A stretch of 41,488 bases of DNA, from positions 1 through 41,488 of the forward strand of contig CAJQOM010000027.1 in assembly GCA_905479985.1 (NCBI GenBank). The letters are read 5' to 3'. The position numbers were made by a program, and so were the translations under genes. Each line of letters begins with the position of its first letter. Positions within the stretch are counted from its first letter, which is position 1. Source of the DNA: an uncultured Gammaproteobacteria bacterium. GTDB lineage: Bacteria > Pseudomonadota > Gammaproteobacteria > Nitrosococcales > Methylophagaceae. Below the pieces are notes generated by a model, which saw only the letters and a list, made by a program, of their open reading frames with translations, was not told where the DNA came from and ran no database searches. This document shows, one piece after another, positions 31,894-39,768 of this stretch.

Positions 31894-32511
31894 TTAATTA
31901 TCCTGATAGTGTTCAATGGCATCATGTAGTGCGACACGAGCACGGTGTAATAATACTCTCGCGTTAGACGAAGAGATGGCTAAAATGTTACAAATTTCGT
32001 TAATTTTATAACCTTCCATGTCCACCATTGTCAGCGCAGCACGTTGCATAGCAGGTAAAGATTGGAAAGCCTGTTCAATGACTTTTTGTAATTGTGTATT
32101 GGCAAGAAGAGCTTCAGGCGTTGCTGTTTCCCACGGTAGGATATTATCGACACGGTGTCCTGTGTGATCGAACTTGTCACTAGATACCGCTTCCCAACCA
32201 TCATCTAATGAACTGTAACGGTTTTCTCTACGAACCCGGCTTTTAGCCCCATTACTGACAATTTGAACTAACCATGTTTTAAGAGACGAACGACCTTCAA
32301 ATTTTGGCAAGGCTTTGATGGTAGAAACCCAAGCATCCTGCACAACTTCGTCAGCAATACTGTCTCCAACGATAGCTCTGGCTACAGACAGCATCAAATT
32401 GTGATATTCTGCGACCACATGCTCAAAAGCAGCGGGATCGCCTTCGATAAGGTTCTTGATTAACGGTTTTTCATCGTTATTATTTTCAGACTTGAAAAGT
32501 TTTGTCATCAT
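31894..32511 (-). CDS. ECF-type RNA polymerase sigma factor
   Basis: A 205-residue group IV sigma factor. Region 2 is at about residues 25-95 (FEHVVAEYHNLMLSVARAIVGDSIADEVVQDAWVSTIKALPKFEGRSSLKTWLVQIVSN), and region 4 at about 140-195 (LQKVIEQAFQSLPAMQRAALTMVDMEGYKINEICNILAISSSNARVLLHRAR). The linker of about 45 residues is longer than average. It forms an operon with the anti-sigma gene and is divergent from the EGKCG-repeat gene, its likely target. Two adjacent ATG codons are possible starts. Confidence 0.92.
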   Translation of the reverse strand: MMTKLFKSENNNDEKPLIKNLIEGDPAAFEHVVAEYHNLMLSVARAIVGDSIADEVVQDAWVSTIKALPKFEGRSSLKTWLVQIVSNGAKSRVRRENRYSSLDDGWEAVSSDKFDHTGHRVDNILPWETATPEALLANTQLQKVIEQAFQSLPAMQRAALTMVDMEGYKINEICNILAISSSNARVLLHRARVALHDAIEHYQDN

Positions 32512-32609
32512 GTCTGTAACATTTTGCTTTTATGTATGTCTACGTTAACAAGCTTGGTCAAATTGTGACGGGTTGTTTTAATTTTTTACAATAATACAGG
32601 AAAATTATT
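32512..32609. promoter_or_regulatory. Divergent promoter region, sigma factor and hvfA-like gene
   Basis: This 98-base gap must hold promoters for both directions. On the plus strand TTGGTC (32554-32559), a 17-base spacer and TTTAAT (32577-32582) form a weak sigma-70-like pair; GTAAC at 32516-32520 resembles the -35 core reported for some copper/metal-responsive ECF promoters but lacks a clear -10 at the expected distance. AGGA at 32598-32601 is the ribosome binding site of the hvfA-like gene. I cannot decide which sigma factor acts here. Confidence 0.35.
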
Positions 32610-33029
32610 ATGTCGATATCTTCTAAGAAAAAAACAATAGCACTAGCAGCTGGCGCAGCATTGACTGCAGGCCTAGCACTAACGCCAACACTTGCAAGTG
32701 CAGAAACCAGCCCATTCGCAGCGGCAGAATTATCAAACGGTTATATGCAATTAGCAGGTCATGAAGCCAAAGAAGCAAAATGTGGCGAAGGCAAATGCGG
32801 CGAAGGTAAATGTGGTGGTAAGGCAGTAGGAACACAATCAGATATTGATAAAAAAACTGCTGAATACCACGAGCAAATGAAAGCACAAGAAGCAAAATGC
32901 GGCGAAGGCAAATGCGGTAATGCGCCTGCAAAAGCAGAAGAAGCAAAATGTGGTGAAGGTAAATGTGGTAACGCACCAGCAAAAGCTGAAGAAGCAAAAT
33001 GTGGTGAAGGTAAATGCGGCGCTAAATAA
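32610..33029 (+). CDS. HvfA-like EGKCG-repeat protein, putative copper-binding RiPP precursor
   Basis: A 139-residue secreted protein: a signal peptide (positive SSKKK, then a hydrophobic stretch ending LASA), a leader-like region with SPFAAAELSNGYMQLA, then a low-complexity core. The core has nine cysteines, all in E-A/G-K-C-G context (five EGKCG, four EAKCG). HvfA-type precursors have Cys in EGKCG motifs converted by a DUF692 enzyme (HvfB) with a DUF2063 partner (HvfC) into copper-binding thiooxazole-type groups. Here those partners are missing from the locus. The DoxX-type gene downstream and the sigma/anti-sigma pair upstream match the usual context. Without modification it might still act as a simple thiol metal sponge. 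Confidence 0.85.
   Translation: MSISSKKKTIALAAGAALTAGLALTPTLASAETSPFAAAELSNGYMQLAGHEAKEAKCGEGKCGEGKCGGKAVGTQSDIDKKTAEYHEQMKAQEAKCGEGKCGNAPAKAEEAKCGEGKCGNAPAKAEEAKCGEGKCGAK
32889..33026 (+). repeat. 51-bp tandem repeat inside the hvfA-like gene
   Basis: Two full 51-base units (32889-32939 and 32940-32990) and a partial 36-base third unit encode EAKCGEGKCGNAPAKAE. They differ mainly at synonymous third positions (for example TGC/TGT, GGC/GGT). A related Cys cluster lies upstream at about 32772-32822. The in-frame unit length means gain or loss of units would add or remove two cysteines each. Confidence 0.92.
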
Positions 33030-33053
33030 GCCCTTACCAGAACAACGTAATGG

Positions 33054-33077
33054 AAAGGGGCTCTACGGAGCCCTTTT
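33054..33077 (+). terminator. Rho-independent terminator after the hvfA-like gene
   Basis: GGGCTC (33058-33063), loop TACG, GAGCCC (33068-33073), extended by A-T and G-T pairs and followed by a run of six T. It lies before the DoxX-type gene, so it may attenuate readthrough and give the precursor transcript in excess over the downstream genes. Confidence 0.85.
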
Positions 33078-33153
33078 TTACAATGAGAGTAAGTATTAAT
33101 AGGCCACTTAATTAAAAGAGGGCATGATCAATACTGATTTTTAGGAGATGGCA

Positions 33154-33741
33154 ATGTCGATATGTAGCATGATGGGCGCAATGCAACGTGCATTGAATAC
33201 AACCAGAGCCATCGATTTTTTGGCCCCATTAGCAATGCGTTTTTATCTCGCGCCAGTGATGTGGATGGCTGCGAATACGAAATGGAATCCGCTAGACTCA
33301 AATAGTTCTTTAGATTCAACGATTGAATGGCTTGGTAACTCAGACTGGGGCCTTGGTTTACCTTATCCAGAATTATTAGGCCATTTAGCGTGGGGAGCAG
33401 AGTATTTCGGTGCGATTTTCCTCGTACTCGGTTTTGCTGTGCGTTGGGTATCTATACCACTGATGGTGACAATGGCTGTTGCGGCTATCACTGTACATTG
33501 GGATAAAGGGTGGCTAGCAGTGGCAGAACCAAATGCCCAATTAGAAGCAGGTCGTTCATTACTCAAAGAGCACGGTAATTATGATTGGCTAACTGAGACA
33601 GGTAACTTCGTTATTTTAAATAACGGCATAGAGTTTGCGACAACCTACTTCATCATGCTGTTAGCCTTATTCTTTACCGGTGCGGGTCGTTATTTCAGCA
33701 TTGATTATTGGTTAGCAAAAAAATACATGGCTTCAGAATAG
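33154..33741 (+). CDS. DoxX-family membrane protein, HvfX-like
   Basis: A 195-residue membrane protein with about four hydrophobic segments: residues 20-40 (FLAPLAMRFYLAPVMWMAA), about 75-95 (GAEYFGAIFLVLGFAVRW), about 97-115 and near 165-185 (YFIMLLALFFTGAGRYFSIDYWL). The start of the first helix and the GAGRYFSID block fit the DoxX family, whose HvfX branch is encoded with HvfA-type precursors. Its precise role is unsettled; redox or export functions have been suggested. I take the ATG at 33154, six bases after AGGAG; an ATG at 33148 touches that site. msrP follows after nine bases. Confidence 0.8.
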   Translation: MSICSMMGAMQRALNTTRAIDFLAPLAMRFYLAPVMWMAANTKWNPLDSNSSLDSTIEWLGNSDWGLGLPYPELLGHLAWGAEYFGAIFLVLGFAVRWVSIPLMVTMAVAAITVHWDKGWLAVAEPNAQLEAGRSLLKEHGNYDWLTETGNFVILNNGIEFATTYFIMLLALFFTGAGRYFSIDYWLAKKYMASE

Positions 33742-33750
33742 GACAAGGCA

Positions 33751-34710
33751 ATGCACATTAACAAAAATAAGTTAGGCTTATTAAAAGATCATGATGTGAC
33801 CGATGAAAAGGTGTATCTGAATCGACGCGAATTCATTAATAAGGCGGCATTGCTGGCATCAGCAGCGGCATTACCGTCAATAGCGTTCGCGGAAAGCGAA
33901 GCACCAGCGCCAAGTTACACTGATTTGAAAAAGAGCCCTTTTTCAGCTTCTGAAGATTTGACAACATATCAATCTATTACGACGTATAACAATTTTTACG
34001 AGTTTGGTGTTAACAAAGAAGACCCGGCAAAGAATGCGACCGACTTCCCTGATAAGTCAGAGCCGTGGCGTATTGTCATTGATGGTGAATGTGATAATCC
34101 CGGTGAATATGATCTTGATGATTTGATGAAGCCATTTACATTGGAAGAACGCATTTATCGCCTGCGCTGTGTAGAAGGCTGGTCAATGGTCATTCCATGG
34201 CATGGTTTTTCGTTAGCAGACTTATTAAAGCAAGCCAAACCGAATTCAAAAGCCAAATATGTTGAATTCAGTACACTTTATAATCCACAACAAATGCCGG
34301 GCCAACAAAGTAGTGTACTGCAATGGCCTTATATTGAAGGTTTGAGAATAGATGAAGCAATGAACCCTCTTTCCTTTATGGCAACAGGTTTGTATGGCAA
34401 TGATTTGTTAGGTCAAAATGGCGCACCACTACGCCTCGTCACACCGTGGAAATATGGCTTCAAAAGTATCAAGTCGATTACGCAAATTCGCTTCGTTGAA
34501 AAACAGCCAGTGTCCTCTTGGATGATTGCAGGGCCTGCAGAATATGGTTTCTATTCAAATGTAAATCCAGATGTTGCCCATCCGCGATGGAGTCAGGCAC
34601 GTGAGCGACGTATTGGTGAGTTCTTGAAACGCAAAACGGAAATGTTTAATGGTTATCAAGAACAAGTAGCACACCTCTACACTGGCATGGATTTGAAAAA
34701 AGATTTTTAA
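33751..34710 (+). CDS. msrP: Periplasmic methionine sulfoxide reductase, catalytic subunit
   Basis: A 319-residue molybdoenzyme (YedY) that reduces methionine sulfoxide in periplasmic proteins. It carries a twin-arginine signal (NRREFINKAALLASAAA, Arg25-Arg26, cleavage after IAFA), the molybdenum-ligand Cys140 in YRLRCVEGW, and GAPLRLVTPWKYGFKSIK near residue 230. It is secreted folded by the Tat system. msrQ follows after 15 bases. Its position behind a putative copper-RiPP gene pair suggests shared control in response to copper or hypochlorous oxidants, which is inference. Confidence 0.95.
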   Translation: MHINKNKLGLLKDHDVTDEKVYLNRREFINKAALLASAAALPSIAFAESEAPAPSYTDLKKSPFSASEDLTTYQSITTYNNFYEFGVNKEDPAKNATDFPDKSEPWRIVIDGECDNPGEYDLDDLMKPFTLEERIYRLRCVEGWSMVIPWHGFSLADLLKQAKPNSKAKYVEFSTLYNPQQMPGQQSSVLQWPYIEGLRIDEAMNPLSFMATGLYGNDLLGQNGAPLRLVTPWKYGFKSIKSITQIRFVEKQPVSSWMIAGPAEYGFYSNVNPDVAHPRWSQARERRIGEFLKRKTEMFNGYQEQVAHLYTGMDLKKDF

Positions 34711-34725
34711 TAGGCTCAGTGCGCG

Positions 34726-35319
34726 ATGTTTCGTCAATTATTTAAAACCAGCCTCTTTATTATCAGTTTGCTGCCAGCAATAATCTTAATTTATGGCGCG
34801 CTAAATAATCAACTGGGGGCGAACCCCATTGAAGTGCTCACCCGTGACACAGGGGAGTGGGCATTACGATTTTTATTAATCACATTGGCTGTTAGCCCAC
34901 TAAGATTATTATTCGGCTGGCATTTTTTAGCCGATGTGAGGCGGTTATTAGGCCTGTATAGTTTTTTCTATGCCGCCATTCATATGCTGTTATATGTCTG
35001 GTTAGATCAGTTCTTTAATTTGACCGATATCATCAAAGATATTATTGAACGTCCTTTCATCACAGTTGGTTTTATCAATTTTCTAGCTTTAATCCTTTTA
35101 GCTGCAACGTCAAATGACGCTATGATCAAACGCCTAGGCGCTGAACGATGGAACCGCCTGCATAGCCTTGTCTACTACATTGGTATAGGGGCTGTTATTC
35201 ATTTTTTCATGTTGGTCAAAAAGGATGTTACAGAACCGGTTATTTACATTATAATTTTGGTCGTATTATTGGGTATTCGGCTCTATCGCTACAGTCGTCG
35301 AAGCTTAATATCAGCATGA
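34726..35319 (+). CDS. msrQ: MsrQ heme-binding membrane subunit
   Basis: A 197-residue inner-membrane protein (YedZ), a b-type cytochrome of the ferric reductase-like transmembrane family that passes electrons from the quinone pool to MsrP. About five or six hydrophobic segments are visible, with heme-ligand-type histidines in LFYAAIHMLLYVWLD-like context (residues near 85) and LHSLVYYIGIGAVIHFFMLVK (near 145-165). WHFLADVRRLLGLYSFFYA and NRLHSLVYY are conserved in the family. It ends the transcription unit. Confidence 0.94.
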   Translation: MFRQLFKTSLFIISLLPAIILIYGALNNQLGANPIEVLTRDTGEWALRFLLITLAVSPLRLLFGWHFLADVRRLLGLYSFFYAAIHMLLYVWLDQFFNLTDIIKDIIERPFITVGFINFLALILLAATSNDAMIKRLGAERWNRLHSLVYYIGIGAVIHFFMLVKKDVTEPVIYIIILVVLLGIRLYRYSRRSLISA

Positions 35320-35485
35320 AAGCCATTTCGAAACGACATTTTTTGGGACATTAGTCCTCAAAATCATTTAAAAAACCCACAGAAATACGCTACTTAGCTA
35401 TATGCAGCCCCATTGTAGGTATAAATCCGAGTAAAAACTGTTACAATAGCTCGCTGTTTATTGCGTTACTATTTTGAAGGTATTT
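35320..35485 (+). promoter_or_regulatory. aceE upstream region
   Basis: This gap of 166 bases contains a TACAAT -10-like hexamer at 35442-35447 about 40 bases before the aceE start, but no convincing -35 element at 16-18 bases. AAGG at 35477-35480 is the ribosome binding site. No terminator for msrQ is evident, and I see no PdhR operator. Confidence 0.35.
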
Positions 35486-38143
35486 ATGACTGATTTTGTT
35501 GATAACGATCCACAGGAAACCCAAGACTGGTTAGACTCATTAGTGTCTATGATTGAGGTAGAAGGTGGGGACAAAGCACATTACATTCTAGAAAAACTCA
35601 TTGATACGGCGCGCCGATCAGGCGTCAATCTTCCTTATAGTGCAACAACGGCCTATGTAAACTCTATTCCTGTCGATCAGCAACAACGTATTGCCGGAGA
35701 TCAAGAGTTAGAACATAAGATTCGGTCATACATTCGTTGGAATGCGATGGTGATGGTCACGAAAGCGAACCTAAAGCCTGGTGCTGTCGGTGGTCATATT
35801 GCCAGTTTCTCATCAGCTGCAACCTTATACGATGTCGGTTTTAATCACTTTTTCAAAGGTGATAATCATGGCAATGGTGCTGATTTAGTCTTTTTCCAAG
35901 GACATTCATCACCGGGTATTTATGCACGTTCTTTCTTAGAAGGGCGTTTATCAGAACAACAATTATTGAATTTCCGTTTCGAAGCGGATGGTGAAGGCCT
36001 ATCTTCATACCCACATCCTTGGTTAATGCCTGATTATTGGCAGTTCCCAACGGTATCGATGGGCTTAGGGCCATTATTAGCGATTTACCAAGCCCGCTTC
36101 ATGAAGTACATGGATCACCGAGAAATCAAACCAACTGAAGGCCGCAATGTTTGGGCTTATTTGGGTGATGGTGAGATGGATGAGCCTGAATCATTAGGTG
36201 CAATCAGTCTCGCTGGCCGCGAAAAACTCGACAATTTAACCTTTGTCGTGAACTGTAATTTACAGCGTTTAGATGGCCCAGTTCGTGGTAACGGGAAAAT
36301 CATTCAAGAACTAGAAGGTGTTTTCAGAGGCGCTGGCTGGAATGTTATCAAAGTTATCTGGGGTTCAGAATGGGATCGCTTATTAGCCAAAGATAAGAAA
36401 GGCTTATTGCTAAAACGGATGGAAGAAGTCGTTGATGGTGAATACCAAAACTACAAATCAAAAGATGGCGCTTTTGTCCGCGAGCATTTCTTTGGTAAAT
36501 ATCCTGAACTATTAGAATTAGTATCCGATATGACGGATCAAGATATTTGGGGTTTAAGCCGAGGGGGCCATGACCCAAGAAAAATCTATGCTGCATACAA
36601 AACAGCATCAGAACATAAAGGCCAACCAACGCTTATCTTGGCGAAAACAGTCAAAGGCTATGGCATGGGCGAAGCGGGGGAAGGTCAAAATACCACGCAT
36701 TCGCAAAAGAGCATGACAGTTGAGCATATGAAGCGTTTTCGTGATCGTTTTAAGATTCCCGTCACCAACGATCAAATTGAAGATGATGTGCCGTTCATTA
36801 CATTAGACGATGACAGCCCTGAGAAACAATATTTATTAGGTCGTCGCGAAGAATTAGGTGGTTTCTTACCAAAACGAAACCATGATGCACCTGCATTGAA
36901 AGTGCCAGAATTAAAGATTTTTGATGCGGTGTTGAAATCAAGTGGTGATCGTGAAATTTCTACGACAATGGCTTTTGTTCGGATTCTTACGGCATTGATT
37001 CGTGATAAAGAAATTGGCAAAAATATTGTGCCGATTGTACCTGATGAAGCCCGTACTTTTGGTATGGAAGGTTTATTCCGCTCAGTTGGTATTTATTCTT
37101 CATCTGGTCAAATGTACGAACCAGAAGATTCTGGCAAAGTCATGTGGTATCGCGAAGATACCAAAGGCCAAATCTTACAAGAAGGCATTAATGAAGCCGG
37201 CGCGATGGCAGAATGGATTTCGGCGTCGACAGCGTATTCAAACTACAACGTGAATATGGTGCCATTCTATATTTACTACTCTATGTTTGGCTTCCAACGC
37301 ATTGGTGATTTGGCATGGCTTGCAGGCGATATTCAAGCGAAAGGCTTCTTGCTGGGTGCAACAGCGGGCCGTACGTCGTTAAATGGTGAAGGTTTACAGC
37401 ATCAAGATGGGCACAGCCTGATTCAAGCAGGAACGATTCCAAACTGTATTAGTTACGATCCAACCTATGCATATGAAATGGCTGTCATTGTCCAAGACGG
37501 TATGCGTCGGATGTATGGAGAACAAGAGAGTGTGTTCTATTACATCACTGCGATGAATGAAAACTACACGCATCCTGCAATGCCAGAAGGCTCTGAGCAA
37601 GGCATCCTGAAAGGAATGTACAAGCTGAAACCGGGTGGCAAGCATAAGTTAAAAGCACAGCTATTAGGCAGTGGTACGATTTTGCGTGAAGTTGAAGCAG
37701 CAGCTGAGATGCTAGAAAAAGATTGGAAAGTATCAGCGACTGTCTGGAGTGCGACGAGCATGAATGAGTTGGCCAGAGATGGCATGGCAATAGATCGCGA
37801 TAATCGACTTCATCCTGAGCAAGACAATAAGCGTTGTTATGTGCAAGAATGTCTAGATGATGAGCAAGGTGTTGTTATCGCATCAACAGACTATATGCGA
37901 TTGTACGCTGAGCAAATTCGCCCATGGGTGAAAGCACCATACACCGTACTAGGAACGGATGGTTTCGGCCGTTCAGATACCCGTGAAAGATTGAGAAGTT
38001 TCTTTGAAGTTGATCGTTATCATGTTGTGGTTGCAACATTAAGCACTTTGGCAGATGAAGGCCAAATCGCAATGGATATTGTCGAAAAAGCAATTAAACA
38101 ATATAAGATTAATGTTGATGCAGTCGCACCAGTTAAGGGATAA
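35486..38143 (+). CDS. aceE: Pyruvate dehydrogenase E1 component, homodimeric
   Basis: An 885-residue thiamine-diphosphate enzyme that decarboxylates pyruvate and transfers the acetyl group to lipoyl domains of E2. The size and blocks such as RRSGVNLPYSATTAYVNSI, GHIASFSSAATLYDVGFNHFF, YLGDGEMDEPES (part of the ThDP-binding motif ending NCNLQRLDGPVRGN) and GLQHQDGHS are those of the homodimeric AceE type. I chose the ATG at 35486, five bases after AAGG; a TTG at 35474 is less likely. aceF follows after two bases. Thiamine made by the thi operon in this window is its cofactor source. Confidence 0.97.
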   Translation: MTDFVDNDPQETQDWLDSLVSMIEVEGGDKAHYILEKLIDTARRSGVNLPYSATTAYVNSIPVDQQQRIAGDQELEHKIRSYIRWNAMVMVTKANLKPGAVGGHIASFSSAATLYDVGFNHFFKGDNHGNGADLVFFQGHSSPGIYARSFLEGRLSEQQLLNFRFEADGEGLSSYPHPWLMPDYWQFPTVSMGLGPLLAIYQARFMKYMDHREIKPTEGRNVWAYLGDGEMDEPESLGAISLAGREKLDNLTFVVNCNLQRLDGPVRGNGKIIQELEGVFRGAGWNVIKVIWGSEWDRLLAKDKKGLLLKRMEEVVDGEYQNYKSKDGAFVREHFFGKYPELLELVSDMTDQDIWGLSRGGHDPRKIYAAYKTASEHKGQPTLILAKTVKGYGMGEAGEGQNTTHSQKSMTVEHMKRFRDRFKIPVTNDQIEDDVPFITLDDDSPEKQYLLGRREELGGFLPKRNHDAPALKVPELKIFDAVLKSSGDREISTTMAFVRILTALIRDKEIGKNIVPIVPDEARTFGMEGLFRSVGIYSSSGQMYEPEDSGKVMWYREDTKGQILQEGINEAGAMAEWISASTAYSNYNVNMVPFYIYYSMFGFQRIGDLAWLAGDIQAKGFLLGATAGRTSLNGEGLQHQDGHSLIQAGTIPNCISYDPTYAYEMAVIVQDGMRRMYGEQESVFYYITAMNENYTHPAMPEGSEQGILKGMYKLKPGGKHKLKAQLLGSGTILREVEAAAEMLEKDWKVSATVWSATSMNELARDGMAIDRDNRLHPEQDNKRCYVQECLDDEQGVVIASTDYMRLYAEQIRPWVKAPYTVLGTDGFGRSDTRERLRSFFEVDRYHVVVATLSTLADEGQIAMDIVEKAIKQYKINVDAVAPVKG

Positions 38144-38145
38144 AA

Positions 38146-39768
38146 ATGACAGAGTTAATTGAAATAAGAGTACCTGATGTTGGTGACTTTGATGAAGTGG
38201 AAATCATTGAAGTATTGGTGGCTGTAGGCGACAGCGTTGATGTTAACCAAGATATTATTACCTTAGAATCAGATAAAGCAGCGATGGAAATTCCATCACC
38301 CACCGCCGGTGTGCTTAAAGAATTAAAAGTGGCTGTAGGTGATAAAGTAAAGCAAGGTGATCTGATTGCAATAGCAGAAGTCAGTTCAGCAAATGCACCA
38401 CAAGAAACAGTAGTAGAAAAACCAGCACCAACCGTCGAAAGCAAGCCGACAGAACCAGCCGCTATCCCAACGACTAGCGGTTTGGTCGAAATAAAAGTGC
38501 CAGATATCGGTGACTTTGATGAAGTGGAAATTATTGAAGTACTGGTAGCCGTAGGTGATAGCGTTGATGCGAACCAAGATATTATTACCTTAGAATCAGA
38601 TAAAGCCGCGATGGAAATCCCATCACCAGTTGCCGGTGTGATTAAAGAATTAAAAGTTGCCATCGGCGAGAAAGTAAAGCAAGGCGATGTCATTGCAATT
38701 GCAGAGTCAGCCAGTTCGGCACCTGTTGTTGAAATGCCAGTAGCTGAGGTCAGTTCAGGTAAAGCAACCGCGGCAGCCATTGTTGCACAAGCGATGAGCA
38801 AGCAGGCACAATCAGCAGCACCAGAACCTGAATTAGCACCTTTTGCACCAGATAGTAAGTCGGCAATTAAACAAGCCCATGCCTCACCATCTGTACGTCA
38901 ATTTGCACGTGAATTAGGCGTTATATTGAGTCAAGTGGGTGGATCAGGCGTTAAAGGCCGTATTACCAAAGAAGATGTACAAAACTTTGTTAAGCAAAAA
39001 ATCAATGCGCCCGCTGTGGCAACGGGTGGCAGTGCTATTCCCCCTGTGCCTGTGGTCAATTTTGAAAAATTTGGTGCGATAGAATCAGTCGAGTTAGGCC
39101 GAATTGAAAAGATTTCTGGCAAGCATCTACATGCCTGTTGGTTAAATATTCCCCATGTCACGCAGTTTGATGAAGCGGACATTACCGAATTAGAACAATT
39201 TAGAAAAGAAAACAAAGAAGCCGCTGCGAAACAAGGCGTTAATTTAACGCCATTGGTTTTCATTATGAAAGCGGTTGTGGCGAGCTTGAAGTTGTACCCA
39301 GAGCTCAATTCATCATTAAGTGAAGATAAGCAGTACTTAATTATGAAAGATTATTACAACATTGGCGTTGCAGTCGATACGCCAAATGGGCTGATGGTAC
39401 CCGTCATCAAAGACGTTGATAAAAAAGGCTTTTTAGAGTTGGCGGGCGAGTTAGGCGAAATCAGTGCACGTGCACGTGATGGCGCTTTAACGGCCAAAGA
39501 CCTTCAAGGCGGCACGTTCTCGATTTCCAGCTTAGGCGGTATTGGCGGCAGTTTCTTTACGCCGATTGTTAATGCACCAGAAGTGGCTATTTTAGGCGTG
39601 GGCCGTCATAAAATGCAGCCAGTTTGGAATGGCAAAGAGTTTGAACCAAAATTGATGTTACCGCTATCAGTCTCATATGATCACCGTGTCGTTGATGGTG
39701 CATTAGGTGCACGCTTTACAACACATTTAAATCATATGTTATCTGATATTAGAAAGGTCTTATTATGA
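38146..39768 (+). CDS. aceF: Pyruvate dehydrogenase E2, dihydrolipoyl acetyltransferase
   Basis: A 540-residue core subunit. Two lipoyl domains lie at residues 1-78 (K44) and 112-188 (K153), each with ESDKAAMEIP; a peripheral-subunit-binding domain is at about 246-283 (ASPSVRQFARELGV...VKGRITKEDV); the catalytic acyltransferase domain fills about 310-540 with SYDHRVVDGA (His513, Asp517). Ala/Pro-rich linkers join the domains. It transfers acetyl groups to CoA. Its TGA stop overlaps the lpd ATG (ATGA), so the operon is tightly coupled. Confidence 0.97.
   Translation: MTELIEIRVPDVGDFDEVEIIEVLVAVGDSVDVNQDIITLESDKAAMEIPSPTAGVLKELKVAVGDKVKQGDLIAIAEVSSANAPQETVVEKPAPTVESKPTEPAAIPTTSGLVEIKVPDIGDFDEVEIIEVLVAVGDSVDANQDIITLESDKAAMEIPSPVAGVIKELKVAIGEKVKQGDVIAIAESASSAPVVEMPVAEVSSGKATAAAIVAQAMSKQAQSAAPEPELAPFAPDSKSAIKQAHASPSVRQFARELGVILSQVGGSGVKGRITKEDVQNFVKQKINAPAVATGGSAIPPVPVVNFEKFGAIESVELGRIEKISGKHLHACWLNIPHVTQFDEADITELEQFRKENKEAAAKQGVNLTPLVFIMKAVVASLKLYPELNSSLSEDKQYLIMKDYYNIGVAVDTPNGLMVPVIKDVDKKGFLELAGELGEISARARDGALTAKDLQGGTFSISSLGGIGGSFFTPIVNAPEVAILGVGRHKMQPVWNGKEFEPKLMLPLSVSYDHRVVDGALGARFTTHLNHMLSDIRKVLL
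38158..38695 (+). repeat. Tandem lipoyl-domain duplication in aceF
   Basis: The segment 38158-38368 recurs at 38485-38695 (offset 327 bases, 109 codons), with long identical stretches such as GGTGACTTTGATGAAGTGGA and only scattered, mostly synonymous differences. It shows that lipoyl modules in this operon are recently duplicated or homogenised by gene conversion. Confidence 0.9.

Noticed and set aside
32563-32592. TTGTGA-N18-TACAAT as the hvfA-like gene promoter
   Set aside because: The transcript start it predicts would fall on the ribosome binding site about ten bases before the start codon.
32623-32997. Long Leu/Ile-rich reading frame antisense to the EGKCG gene
   Set aside because: It is the complement of a Lys/Glu/Ala-rich repeat; the composition follows from the sense strand, and there is no ribosome binding site or family pattern.
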